From Saksenaea vasiformis B4078 (lineage: Eukaryota; Mucoromycota; Mucoromycetes; Mucorales; Saksenaeaceae), in assembly GCA_000697055.1 (NCBI GenBank), contig JNDT01001475.1, positions 1 through 41,183 on the forward strand: a stretch of 41,183 nucleotides of DNA, read 5' to 3'. Position numbers and translations under genes: made by a program. Numbering within the stretch: the stretch's first letter is position 1; every line of letters starts with the position of its first letter. Positions 20,561 to 30,099 of the stretch are shown here, in pieces. The notes under the pieces are model-generated. The model was not told the DNA's origin. It ran no database searches and saw nothing but the letters and a program-made list of their open reading frames with translations.

Positions 20561-21326
20561 TTGGTCTAAAAGGAATTCAAAGCTGATAAGAAGCTAAAGT
20601 AGGTAGCGAGCCAAATATTGATAAACTCGAATTCTCAATCTCAAGTTAAGCCTCTGTATCTATTTGGAACTGAGATTTTGCAATCAAACTACGGAGAGTC
20701 AATGCAAGCGAGTTATAATCTGTGCAAAGCTTTTTGTACAAATCGTAAGCAACTCAAATCAACCAAATGTATGGATTCGACGTAAAAAAAAACAGGAGTA
20801 TTTGCTTCTACAAATAAACGGTAGCAACTGGTACAAAACAGGGCAGCTTCAGCTCGAAATGCATATATGCTATTTTTGATCCAGCCCCACCACCATATTT
20901 TTGTGTTACTTCTGTCACTTCCATCGGTTATCACTCCTGTTCATACAAGTCTAATGGCCTTGGCTTCCGGGAAAGAGAGTCTTACCTGTGGGGGATGTGG
21001 CACTGCTAATCTTAATAAACGTCAAAGTTATGTTGCACAAGTTTATGATGAAAACTGAGGATCAGTATTGTGCAGCCTGAGAAAGAAAAGACGGGCCGTA
21101 ACGGATCTTAAAACAGGCAAGATGCGCGTGTATGGATTCCTGAATAGCCTGGCTATAAATTAGGAGCCGTAAGGTTCTGTACTGCACGTTCTCTGTAGTC
21201 TCTCCTTTCGCAACTCGTAACGCCAACAATCATTAAGGTAGATCATCAAAAAAGCTATGCATCATGCGTTGATCGCTGATGACAACGTTCACAATAAACA
21301 GACCATCTTCCTTCATCACAACGAAC
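20561..21326. other. Upstream region of beta-tubulin
   Basis: No supported gene. Short plus-strand frames at 20664-20879 and 20867-21058 have no motif. The stretch next to 21327 should hold the tubulin promoter and 5' UTR. A TATAAA-like string lies near 21151 in GGCTATAAATT. Confidence 0.4.
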
Positions 21327-22848
21327 ATGAGAGAAATCATTCATCTTCAAGTTGGTACGTAATTCGACTGATTGACATCTCGGTGTATGATACTAATAAT
21401 ATCTACTCGTTGTGCAGGCCAGTGTGGTAACCAAGTAAAGTGGATCATGCCAAAAAGAAAATACATACTGACAGGGGCTGCAGATTGGTCAAAAATTCTG
21501 GGAAACAATCTCCCAGGAGCACGGTCTTGATGATACTGGCGCATACGTAGGTGACAATGACCTTCAATTGGAACGTATCAATGTCTTCTATAATGAAGGC
21601 TCGACAGGAAAATATGTACCCAGGTAAAGACAGTAACAACAAGGGCCCTTTTTCACTGACGCGACTGTATAAAAAAAAACTAGAGCCGCTTTAGTTGATT
21701 TAGAGCCAGCAACGGGTGATACTATCCGGGCCAGCTCTTACGGAAAACTTTTCCGTCCTGATAATTTTATCAATGCACAGTCCGGTGCAGGCAACTCATG
21801 GGCTAAGGGTTATTATACGGAGGGTGCTGAATTGGTTGAGTCCGTGTTGGATGTCGTTCGTAAGGAGGCTGAGCACACAGACTGTCTTCAAGGTTTCCAA
21901 CTTTGTCAGTCGCTTGGTGGTGGTACTGGTTCAGGTCTTGGTTCTTTGCTGTTGTCAAAGATCCGTGAGGAGTACCCTGATCGTATGTTGTGCACATATT
22001 CCGTAGTTCCTTCGCCAAAGGTGTCCGACACTGTGGTTGAGCCTTACAATGCTGTGCTGTCCGTCAACCAGCTTGTAGAAAATTGTGATGCAACCTTCTG
22101 TATCGATAACGAGGCCCTTTACGATATTTGTTTCCGAACATTGAAGTTGACAGATCCTGGTTACGGTGAACTCAACCAACTTGTATCAAGAGTGATGTCC
22201 GGTGTGTCAACCAGTTTGCGTTTCCCTGGTCAGCTTAACGCTGATTTGCGAAAACTATTTGTCAATATGGTTCCATTCCCACGTCTTCACTTTTTCATGG
22301 TTGGTTTTGCTCCCTTGACAGCATCGGGTTCGCAACAGTATCATAACTTGAGCGTGCCAGAATTGACCGCACAGATGTTTGACGCTCGCAACATGATGGC
22401 TGCTTCTGACCCTCGTCACGGCCGTTATTTGACAGTCGCCACCATCTTCCGTGGCCGTCTGTCAACAAAAGAAGTAGAAAACCAAATGTTGGCTGTTCAA
22501 CAGAAGAACTCGTCTTACTTTGTTGAATGGATTCCTAATGGCGTCAAGACTTCTTTGTGTGACATCCCTCCTGTGGGTCTTTCCATGTCGGGTACCTTCA
22601 TCGGCAACAGCACTGCTATCCAGGAGTTGTTCAAGCGCATTAATGACCAGTTCACGGTAATGTTCCGACGCAAGGCTTTCTTGCACTCTTATACCGGTGA
22701 GGGTATGGACGAAATGGAATTCACCGAAGCAGAATCCAACATGCATGATTTGATTTCCGAGTACCAACAATACCAAGAAGCTACAATCGAAGACGATTTT
22801 GTAGAAGATGAAGATTACATTGAAGAAGACTCTGTTCTTGAAGAGTAG
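21327..22848 (+). CDS. TUB2: Divergent beta-tubulin
   Basis: Beta subunit of the tubulin heterodimer. Exons 21327-21354, 21418-21434, 21484-21623 and 21684-22848 give 449 residues. It starts with MREI, the family's autoregulatory start. The GTP-binding signature is [11 protein letters not shown] rather than the common GGGTGAGMGTL. It differs from typical fungal beta-tubulin at many conserved sites, including [20 protein letters not shown] where VLVDLEPGTMDAVR is usual. Position 165 is Cys, 167 is Tyr and 198 is Ala. H6, Q134, F200, L240, R241 and M257 keep the usual residues, while position 50 is Phe. The acidic tail is unusually long and ends EDSVLEE. Probably a secondary isotype, since early-diverging fungi often carry several beta-tubulins. 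Confidence 0.96.
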
Positions 22849-23246
22849 AAAAAAGAGATCAGAATTTTTCTTATTTATACGCATATTCCTCAGATGTTGA
22901 TTAAAAAACTATTAATGCATCCTGGGTTAATACATTAACTTCTCCGGCGTTCCCCAATCTCCGTTCTTCCGTTATACAATCCTTTTTCGTTCTTATCACT
23001 ACCTAAGACGTTTATGCGGTTAAAAAGGTATTTGCATAGAAAAACGCAATGTCTGAGAAAGATCAGAGGTGCCTTTATTAGTCAAATATTAGAGAAAGTA
23101 CTTGGTCGAAGAGAGAGGCAAAGGATCATGACGAATCGAAGCGCTTCCTCATTGGTCTGTTGTGACAGCTCTATACTGAAGCGTCTGGGATTCTCCACCG
23201 CATTGGCAAACAGGCCAGCGAACTTCCAGGCGAATTTCATGGCAAA
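22849..23246. other. Spacer between beta-tubulin and VPS5, with possible uORF
   Basis: Holds the tubulin 3' end and the VPS5 5' leader. A 78-codon upstream frame starts at an ATG at 23014 and ends with TGA at 23248-23250, overlapping the VPS5 ATG (23247-23249) as ATGA. No other gene is seen. Confidence 0.45.
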
Positions 23247-25478
23247 ATGAATACTTTTGCTTCGGCAGATCCTTCCTTGAGTTTTGAAGAAAGTCTTGAA
23301 AGCAACCCATTCGCCGATGTCGTCTCTCAAAACCGTTCCTCCTCAAATACCTTCACACCAGCCCCACCTCCCGAGCCAAACGACGTTGAGCCAGCTACCA
23401 CCGACACAGCGGACGACAATGACAATAAAGATCAACCATTCTCCGAGATGCATTTAGCTAGACAATTGGACGAGCTACATGTTCAGCCTTCAACACGCAA
23501 AAATGGAAACAAGTCCGAAGAAGGCGAGCCTGCAGCGGAACCTGAAGGGCGCTCTGAAGAACATTTTGAAGAGCACGTTGAAGAGCACGTTGAAGAGCAC
23601 GTTGAAGAGCACGTTGAAGAGCACACTGAAGAGCACACTGAGCAGCATACTGAAGAGCACACTGAGGAGCACACTGAAGAATACTCTGGAGAACATTCAG
23701 AAGCAGAACTTCCACCAGAGCCTGAAGCTGGCAATGTTTCAGACATGGGCGAGAGCACGGCTTCCCAGGTGAACCTCTTTCCCTTCTTTTTCCCGAAGAG
23801 GGAAGCCTTTCTCTTACCTTCTTATTGGCTGTAGTCAGAAATACTCCAGGTACCCAAGAGCGGCTCCCGACCTTATTTTAAGGTCTCCGTCGAGGATCCG
23901 CAGAAAGTCGGCGATGCTATTAATGCACACATTATATACAAAGTTAAAACAAAGGTAAACAACTTATCGAACAAAAGTCGTCTAACTTTCTTCATAGACC
24001 AACTCACCGGCATTTCGCGCTCCAGAATTTGTGGTTGCCAGACGATATCGTGATTTCTTATGGCTGTATAACCAGCTGACACTGGGGAACCCCGGTGTGA
24101 TCGTACCACCAGTACCAGAAAAGCATGCTTTAGGTAAAGTTATCTATTTATCTCTTTACAAGTATTTACAGTGCAACAGGGCGTTTTCAGGACGAGTTTG
24201 TTGAATCTCGGCGGATAGCACTTGAGCGTTGTCTGCGAAAGATCGTAGCCCATCCTATGCTTTACGGCGATCCAGACCTCAAAGTATTTCTAGAGAGTGA
24301 ATCATTCAATATTGAGGTAACTTAGCGAATTTTCTATTATCTGTCACTATAACATTGTTTCCTGATGTATAGAAACGACAAAAACGAGCTGAACCAGAAA
24401 CACCAAGACTTGGCTTCATGCGGTCTTTCGGGGAGACACTTTCAAACGCAGCGACTAGTCCTTTCTCGAAGTTTATTGAGGTGGATGAATGGTTTGCCAC
24501 AAAAAAGAACCAATTAGACGGTCTAGAGGCTCAACTCAAGGCATTACTGAAAAGTGTTGAAGCCGTGGTAAAACAAAGAAAAGGTATGGATCCCTCCTTC
24601 TTTTTTCTTTCAAAACAATATCCCCATTATTTCTGCAGAACTCGGAGCCGCTACCGCAGACTTTGGAGAAACAATGTTTCCACTTGCTTCAGCCGAATTG
24701 AACCGAAACTTGTCAACACATTTGACATTACTGAGCGAAGTTCAAAGGAAACTGAGGACATTACACGAAAAGCAGGTAAGAAGAAAGGGTAAATTATGAT
24801 CGATCTTGGCTGAACCGGCGGCTTGCAGGCGCAATATGACATTTTGACACTGGAACACACCATTGATGAATACATAAGGATTATCGGGTCTATAAGGGTA
24901 AGTAACTACTGTCCCTGTGTAAGACTGTATCATAAAACAAAGAATTGTAGCTTGCGTTTAGTGCGCGGATGAAATCCTATCAAGCTGTCCAGCAGGCCGA
25001 GTCTGATTTGCAGAAAAAAGTAGCATTTTGTGAAAGACTCAAAACTCAATCTCGAGGAAAAAATGATAGATTGGCAGCAGTTCAACAAGAAGTAAGCGAG
25101 GTAAGTAACACAGCTGAAAGGGGATCAATGTTTGACAGTCTGTCTAGATGACATTACGCGTTGAGGATCAACGAAGAGAATTCCAAGATATATCTCAACT
25201 TATCAGAAACGAGCTTGATCGCTTTGACAAGGAAAAGGTGGAGGATTTCCGTGATAGCGCCGAGCAATTCTTATGTAGTATGGTGGAGCATCAAAAGGAG
25301 GTAGGAAAATGTAGGTAGGAGACATATAAACTCACTCGAAGTATGAAAGGTCATTGCTGTTTGGGAAGAATATTTTGAGAAAACAAATGGACTAGCGGAT
25401 GACGATGATGAGGAAGAAGAGGAAGACGACGACGAAGAAGAAGAAGAAGAAGAAGAGGAAGACGAGTCCGAGTCGTGA
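23247..25478 (+). CDS. VPS5: Sorting nexin VPS5/SNX1-like (PX-BAR, retromer)
   Basis: PX-BAR sorting nexin, the membrane-bending half of the retromer coat that returns cargo from endosomes to the Golgi. Exons 23247-23768, 23850-23954, 23998-24133, 24180-24316, 24373-24583, 24639-24775, 24829-24897, 24951-25100, 25148-25300, 25350-25478 give 582 residues. Residues 1-175 are disordered and contain a 12-copy EEHV/EEHT repeat. The PX domain follows (RPYFKVSVEDPQKVG, FVVARRYRDFLWLYNQL, the phosphoinositide-contact VPPVPEKHALG, then RRIALERCLRKIVAHPML). A BAR coiled-coil region follows from about residue 330 (FATKKNQLDGLEAQLKALL to FRDSAEQFLCSMVEHQKEVI). The C-terminus ends in an unusual run of more than 20 acidic residues. 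Tail-to-tail with the next gene, 48 bp apart. Confidence 0.95.
23556..23699 (+). repeat. 12-bp coding minisatellite in VPS5
   Basis: Twelve tandem 12-bp units (GAAGAGCACGTT and variants) encode EEHF, EEHV x4, EEHT x2, EQHT, EEHT x2, EEYS and GEHS. The four EEHV units are nearly identical at DNA level, which indicates recent expansion. The repeat is in frame. Confidence 0.95.
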
Positions 25479-25526
25479 CTTAAACCGTTGTATCTATATC
25501 AGACATATGCTTTAATACATTATCAA

Positions 25527-26138
25527 TTAATCCTGCTTGGACCGAGACAACGAAAGTGTCTTGGAAACGCGACTATAAGAATCAACAAGGATAGCAAAAG
25601 GAATGATAAAGTAGGGTACATAGAATCCAAGCACGCCGTATAACTCTGAAGACGTCAGATTGTAAGACGAATTGAACAAGAGTTCAGCAAAGATGGGAAT
25701 CAATGTTGTAGCAACATGAGCGCCATACACTTCAAAACATATGAGATGCTTCCTTTACGTGTCTCTCTTTAACTTACCAGTCAAGGGAAGGCGAACGCAT
25801 TGCGTGTCTGCACAATTATTTGCGTAAGGATCTTTTTGCTTTCAGTGATATATTTGATTACCTTTGAGGAGACCATAACAAGCGAAAAAGAAGAATGGAA
25901 GCTGCACCAAACCCTCACACAACACCATACCGAGGAACCAGTGCATGGGGGTCTGCATGCCCATGAAGGGATCTTTGTAAGTGTCAACATACCACGCGAC
26001 GATATCTTGTAGCTGCTGAGGCACAATCCACGAAGGGTAGAACACCTGAAGATCGAACAAGATCGTTGTTGGAATGTGTGTCGCGAAGTAGATGAAAAAG
26101 ACAAGATCAAGAGGCCGAGACGATAGTGGAGTAGCCAT
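25527..26138 (-). CDS. EXPERA/TMEM97 (sigma-2 receptor) family membrane protein
   Basis: Four-span ER membrane protein of the EXPERA domain family that includes TMEM97/sigma-2 receptor, linked in animals to sterol handling. Exons in coding order 25862-26138, 25778-25807 and 25527-25729 give 169 residues, the typical family size. Four hydrophobic segments are visible: LDLVFFIYFATHIPTTIL, MHWFLGMVLCEGLVQLPFFF, VYGAHVATTLIPIFAELLF and GVLGFYVPYFIIPFAIL. The Asp pair typical of the ligand pocket is represented by FFIYFATHIPTTILFD and the YVDTYKDPF loop. The 30-nt middle exon restores RLPLTVYGAHVATT, matching the family's RLP...YGxHxxTT pattern. Confidence 0.92.
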
Positions 26139-26924
26139 GGTGACGGGAAAAGAAAGTACACGCTCAACAAGGACAGTCCGCCTTTAAATGCGGCTGTCGG
26201 AAGCTTAAAGTTTTCGCACTAACAACGATTTAGGACGTAGCATTCAGCCTTTCGGGATTAAAGGATTGTCCATACACGTCAGAAGACTACATTTTGCACC
26301 CACTTTCGATGGACCTTGTGTTGGAAAGCAGCCTTTTTTTCCTTTTAAACCCATGTCTCTGCATATATATGGGATTTCAGACGTCAAGAGCGCGATATAT
26401 GTTCGGCTCTTTGGATCTCACTATAACGAAGAGTATAGCATTTTGTAGCCTCCATGTATAGGCTTTCTTTGGTTGGGAATTAAATATGTCTTTCTGCCCC
26501 GGTTTTGTATCTGAATACTCCAATGATCACATTACCGGATTCAGGTTCGCGGTTTAAGCACACAATAAGTTTTCACCCTATTGTCTCAGGTACAGTCAAC
26601 GTTTAGTTCTGACTATCCCAAAAACTATATTGCAAGAAATAAAATGTATCGCAAATACACGAGAAACAGGTATACATCACTAATAAACGTTTCAAGACAA
26701 ACCTTTGCAAGAGGACGCGTATCAACGAGGCAATGTCTCGAGACGCGATTTAAGAGTGCGGTTGAGCAAACACGGGCAATTCCGCACTTGATTACTTCAA
26801 AATTCTCTCCTCTCTTTTCTGCATTTTCATATAAACTTGTTTCTATGACATTAGTAGATATTTCCAGCACTTCCAGAAAACCCGAAACTAGCGGATTGCC
26901 GTGATTTATGGAACAAGTCAAACA
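26139..26924. other. Upstream region of the EXPERA gene
   Basis: No supported gene. The overlapping frames at 26581-26904 (plus) and 26625-26921 (minus) lie on opposite strands and show no family motif. Confidence 0.4.
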
Positions 26925-27955
26925 GAAATGTTGTATGGCGCAATCGCAAATTCAAAGAGTTCCGACGACCAACTGTGCAGTGCACCGTGGAAAGTATCCA
27001 TAAGGAGAGTTTGCAGCTTCCAAGCCGAGATCAGGAAGACTGAAGACGGTTAAAGAAGTTTCATATCGAGTCATTGCGCGCAACATCCGCAATGATCCAC
27101 GCGTACACCTGAAGGTTCACATGGCCATTCTTCCGAAAGGTGTACGAAAGGTGTGATTGACTACATTTGCCAAGGCTGTTCACGAACTAGGTTTCCGTTC
27201 ACGTTGTCCAGTATGTAGGCCCGAGATAATGGAAATTCTCAAGGCAAGACAACTGAATTGGTTCAAGGAGTACGCTCATTGGAGTAAAGAACAATAGAGC
27301 AAGGTAATCCGGTCTGATAAGTCCAGATTCCCTGTTATCGGCAACGATGGCCGAGCACGAGTCCTTCGGGAAAGTAGTGAGGCATTTCAAGGGCGCCATA
27401 TCTAAGAAACTACGAAGTGTGGCGGCGGATCCGTGATGGTCTGGGGCTGTTTCACTGGTAGCGGAGTAGGTCCTACCAAAGCTATGGAGGGCAGGTTAGA
27501 TAGCAAGGCTTACACACAGCTTTTCAAGGAAAACTTGCTTCCATACTTGTCTCAAAATGGTCTTAAAGATCATTTATTTCAGGAGATAATGCTAGCTGCC
27601 GGGTTAGTAAGTTTGCACGACGGCGGAAGAGCAGGAAGGGCGTCTCCCTTTTGCCAAACTGGCCTGCACAAAGCCCAGACTTGAATCCAACTAATAAGTA
27701 CCTGGAGTCGGCTGGCAAAGCGATGACGCATGGTCCGAAAACCTATATAGTTCGAGATTGCTTTGCTCGAGGAACGACAAACCATTCCACAGAGGGTTTG
27801 CGAAAAAATTCATGGCTTTAATGCGCAGCAGATGCAAATCATCCAGTTGGTGGGGGCGAGCCCGAAGATGGGTTTGGCTCTCGGCCCACGTTCAGTCGCT
27901 ATTTCAAGACACAACAATTTCGCTTTTTATTTCAGTAGTGCTAATAGTATCAATC
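26925..27955 (+). mobile_element. Tc1-type transposase relic, many stops and frameshifts
   Basis: Plus-strand fragments in several frames follow the order of a Tc1 transposase. An N-terminal HTH-like part comes first (RPRSLKTVKEVSYRVIARNI, then GFRSRCPVCRPEI). WFKEYAHWSKEQ and a degraded first catalytic region SDKSRFPVIGNDG follow, then GGGSVMVWGCFTGSGVGP (27424-27480) and KENLLPYLSQNGL. The second and third catalytic regions are broken around 27585-27690, where NWPAQSPDLNPTN is recognisable in place of the usual NPIE motif. Residual C-terminal matches run to about 27955. Clearly dead. Confidence 0.85.
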
Positions 27956-28045
27956 AGTTTTTATGTTATTAGCAATATGTTTTTTAATATATTTTTTATC
28001 CATCTGGATTCTTTCCCCCAAAGACTTAGTACCGAAAAGATTCAA

Positions 28046-28215
28046 CATGGCTTCTCGAAGGCTAAGCTGGAGGGGGCAGAAATGTCCCTTTTATTTTATA
28101 CATCTGAGAATAAAACAAGCTAATCAGCCATGGCTTTGTGAAAGCTCTCCATGTCTGATGTGAGCGACCAGCAACGGGAGTTGTGTTCGGTACGCCACAC
28201 AAGCGGTTATTGAAG
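28046..28215 (+). repeat. Retroelement-flanking repeat, copy 2 (solo)
   Basis: Diverged copy of 20405-20560 in the same orientation, sharing TCTGAGAATAAAACAAG and TACGCCACACAA in the same order and spacing. No retroelement genes lie beside it, so it looks like a solitary terminus left after deletion or recombination. Confidence 0.72.
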
Positions 28216-28293
28216 CCTCTAGAGCCCACACTCGTTATTGAGATAGTCCCGCAATTCAACTAAACAATCGTAACATGCAAACCTCTTTTCTTG

Positions 28294-28839
28294 CTATGTA
28301 TATAGATGAACAATAGCATAATGCAATTTGCGAAATATCTTATCCAGCCATGATTCAAGGCATAGTGGTCTGATATCATTCCCCGTAATTCTGCCTGTGA
28401 TCCCTTGGCAATTGCGCTCCCAGTAGTACCCTTCATTTATACCCTGCATTTCCGGATCCTATGATTCAGATATCTCTTCCAGCTTACACAGGATCTCATA
28501 ATCACCATCGTGGATGCAATTGCAAAGAAATAATGGATCCTCTGGATCTTGTGGCATGCGCGTAAGTAATAACCCGCACGATATCCCAATGACGTCCCGT
28601 GCTGTCTGTATCACCATCTCCAACCGTCTCGCTACTACTCAAGCGGGTATTTTCTGGTTGCGCATCACATCGGCAAATCCTTCCTTGACTATCAGAGCAA
28701 TCTTAGTCGGTGTTTCTTTTACGTCTCGTAAGAGAACAGATGCATGTTGCATTCCTCCATTTGTTGCCGATAACGATAGGAAATATTTGAGACTCTTTTT
28801 TATTTGGTAAAAGTAACAGACAGCTACATTCGTTTGCAT
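28294..28839 (-). pseudogene. Unknown 182-codon frame with two internal stops
   Basis: One minus-strand frame runs from an ATG at 28839 to a TAG at 28294-28296 with only a TGA (28639-28641) and a TAG (about 28460) inside. The composition is convincingly protein-like: SLKYFLSLSATNGGMQHA just upstream, then LLRDVKETPTKIALIVKEGF, ARRLEMVIQTARDVIG, RMPQDPEDPLFLCNCIHDGD, YEILCKLEEIS, EGYYWERNCQGITG and DIRPLCLESWLDKIFRKLH. There are no splice-like borders around the stops. I do not recognise the family. It is probably a recently inactivated gene or a domesticated/repetitive family member, next to transposon relics. Confidence 0.55.
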
Positions 28840-29352
28840 GTTTGTCCTTATTACGTTCTATTCATTGATCATCAATTTGGATCCATAACGTCCAACAGGA
28901 TTTAGTTATCACTTCGTTACGCACAAAACATCAATTTACCCAACTGCGTCTTCTAGGTGCAGCTATTCAGTTTGTGACATATACCAGTGCTGTTTGTTGA
29001 TGCGTCCGGTAGTAATAAAAACCTTCGTACATGAGTTCTGCACTAAAAACGAGGACAACTGGTGTTGAGCCACGTAGAACGTAGTTTTCACAGTATGAAT
29101 AGTGTACCTTCCTAATTACAGATTGTTCATGTGCCTGGCTGCGCGCTTTTTCGTAAAAGGTCATTGTGCTACAATTGTTATTGTCGCGCAACTAAAGCGT
29201 AGCCAACTTATATCCAATGATGCATCGTGCAAGATCCTGCTAAACTACAAACTTACCGATCGGCGAAATAATTAGAACGAATCTAAGGTGAAGAATATAT
29301 CACATTTGAAGGAAATGATCATCGTGCGATAGAACAGTAGGTCGCATTTGAC
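28840..29352. other. Gap without a supportable gene
   Basis: A minus-strand frame at 28967-29191 has no motif. In the frame of the small ORF at 29353, the codons before it (about 29291-29340) also read coding-like but are cut by a TAG at 29339-29341, so that ORF may be part of an older, decayed frame. Confidence 0.35.
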
Positions 29353-29526
29353 ATGGAAGAAGTTGTCGTACTAGCCGACACACAATCATTATGGGAACCA
29401 AAGAGTGCAGATGCATGCACGACAAGTGCTTTATTTGCCTCTTTCGAGACAGAGGAGATAATGAAGGTGGAGAATTTGGAGTGTAATATACATGAATGGA
29501 AAGATATACAATGTGAAAGTAGATAA
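29353..29526 (+). CDS. Small ORF, 57 residues, unknown
   Basis: ATG at 29353, TAA at 29524-29526. The product is acidic, begins MEEVVVLADTQSLWEP, has three Cys, and ends with HEWKDIQCESR. It looks more protein-like than random sequence, but it has no known motif and may be a fragment. It is convergent with the small membrane-protein candidate at 29580. Confidence 0.22.
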   Translation: MEEVVVLADTQSLWEPKSADACTTSALFASFETEEIMKVENLECNIHEWKDIQCESR

Positions 29527-29579
29527 GAGGAAAGTAGGTTAATAGAGCAGCTGCCTTGAAGGATGTTATATGTGCCTTC

Positions 29580-29714
29580 CTAGCGGTGTTGTCTTCCTTG
29601 CTTTGGATGAACAGCGTTGAGTTCTTCGTAATTCACTTGCACTGTCTGGATCGCTAAACTGGATACGACATATACGCAGACAGCGAAGTTGGGCAAGTTA
29701 AAGAAACGGGGCAT
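29580..29714 (-). CDS. Small single-pass membrane protein candidate, 44 residues
   Basis: A compact minus-strand ORF with ATG at 29714 and TAG at 29580. It starts MPRFFNLPNFAVCVYVVSSL, giving one membrane segment at about residues 8-25. A hydrophilic part follows, NYEELNAVHPKQGRQHR, with a basic end. Codon use matches neighbouring host genes (CCC, TTC, AAC, GTC, CTC). The size and layout resemble small accessory subunits of mitochondrial inner-membrane complexes or tiny ER proteins, but I cannot assign a family. It lies downstream of the Twinkle gene on the same strand, 385 bp away. Too short for most gene finders. Confidence 0.45.
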   Translation of the reverse strand: MPRFFNLPNFAVCVYVVSSLAIQTVQVNYEELNAVHPKQGRQHR

Positions 29715-30099
29715 AATCACAGGAAAAAAAGTTAAAACGGAAGAGAACAATGTTTGAAAAAGATGTCAAAATCTGACCATTAAAAGGAGCGTTGAAATCG
29801 AAAGGATTGACCAATCAAATTGTAGATTTCACAACGCTCGTTTTTTTTTTCATAGCGTGATGTGGGAATGCAAAAATCGGGTAACATTTTTCTTTTACCA
29901 TCTCATGTTGTTTTCTGGAGAAAAGATATGCGGTACGGTGCATGTTAATTGTCACAGAAAATATTTTCAACAACAGATGAACGATTACACCTGATACAAA
30001 GACATGATGCTTATGGAGCCTGGGGCAATTATCGTTTGTACACGGTTGGGTCAAAAAATATTTGCAAGAAGTCTAAAATAATGGTGATCAAGTTGGTTT
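29715..30099. other. Spacer between Twinkle and the small membrane-protein ORF
   Basis: 3' flank of the Twinkle gene and upstream region of the small ORF. No further gene is seen. Confidence 0.5.

Noticed and set aside
23458..23758. Long Ser/Cys- or Leu/Gln-rich frames on the minus strand and a second plus frame over VPS5
   Set aside because: They are alternative readings of the 12-bp minisatellite. A repeat of length divisible by three keeps all frames open.
26581..26921. About 100-codon frames on both strands
   Set aside because: Mutually overlapping, no motif, and upstream of the EXPERA gene where promoter sequence is expected.
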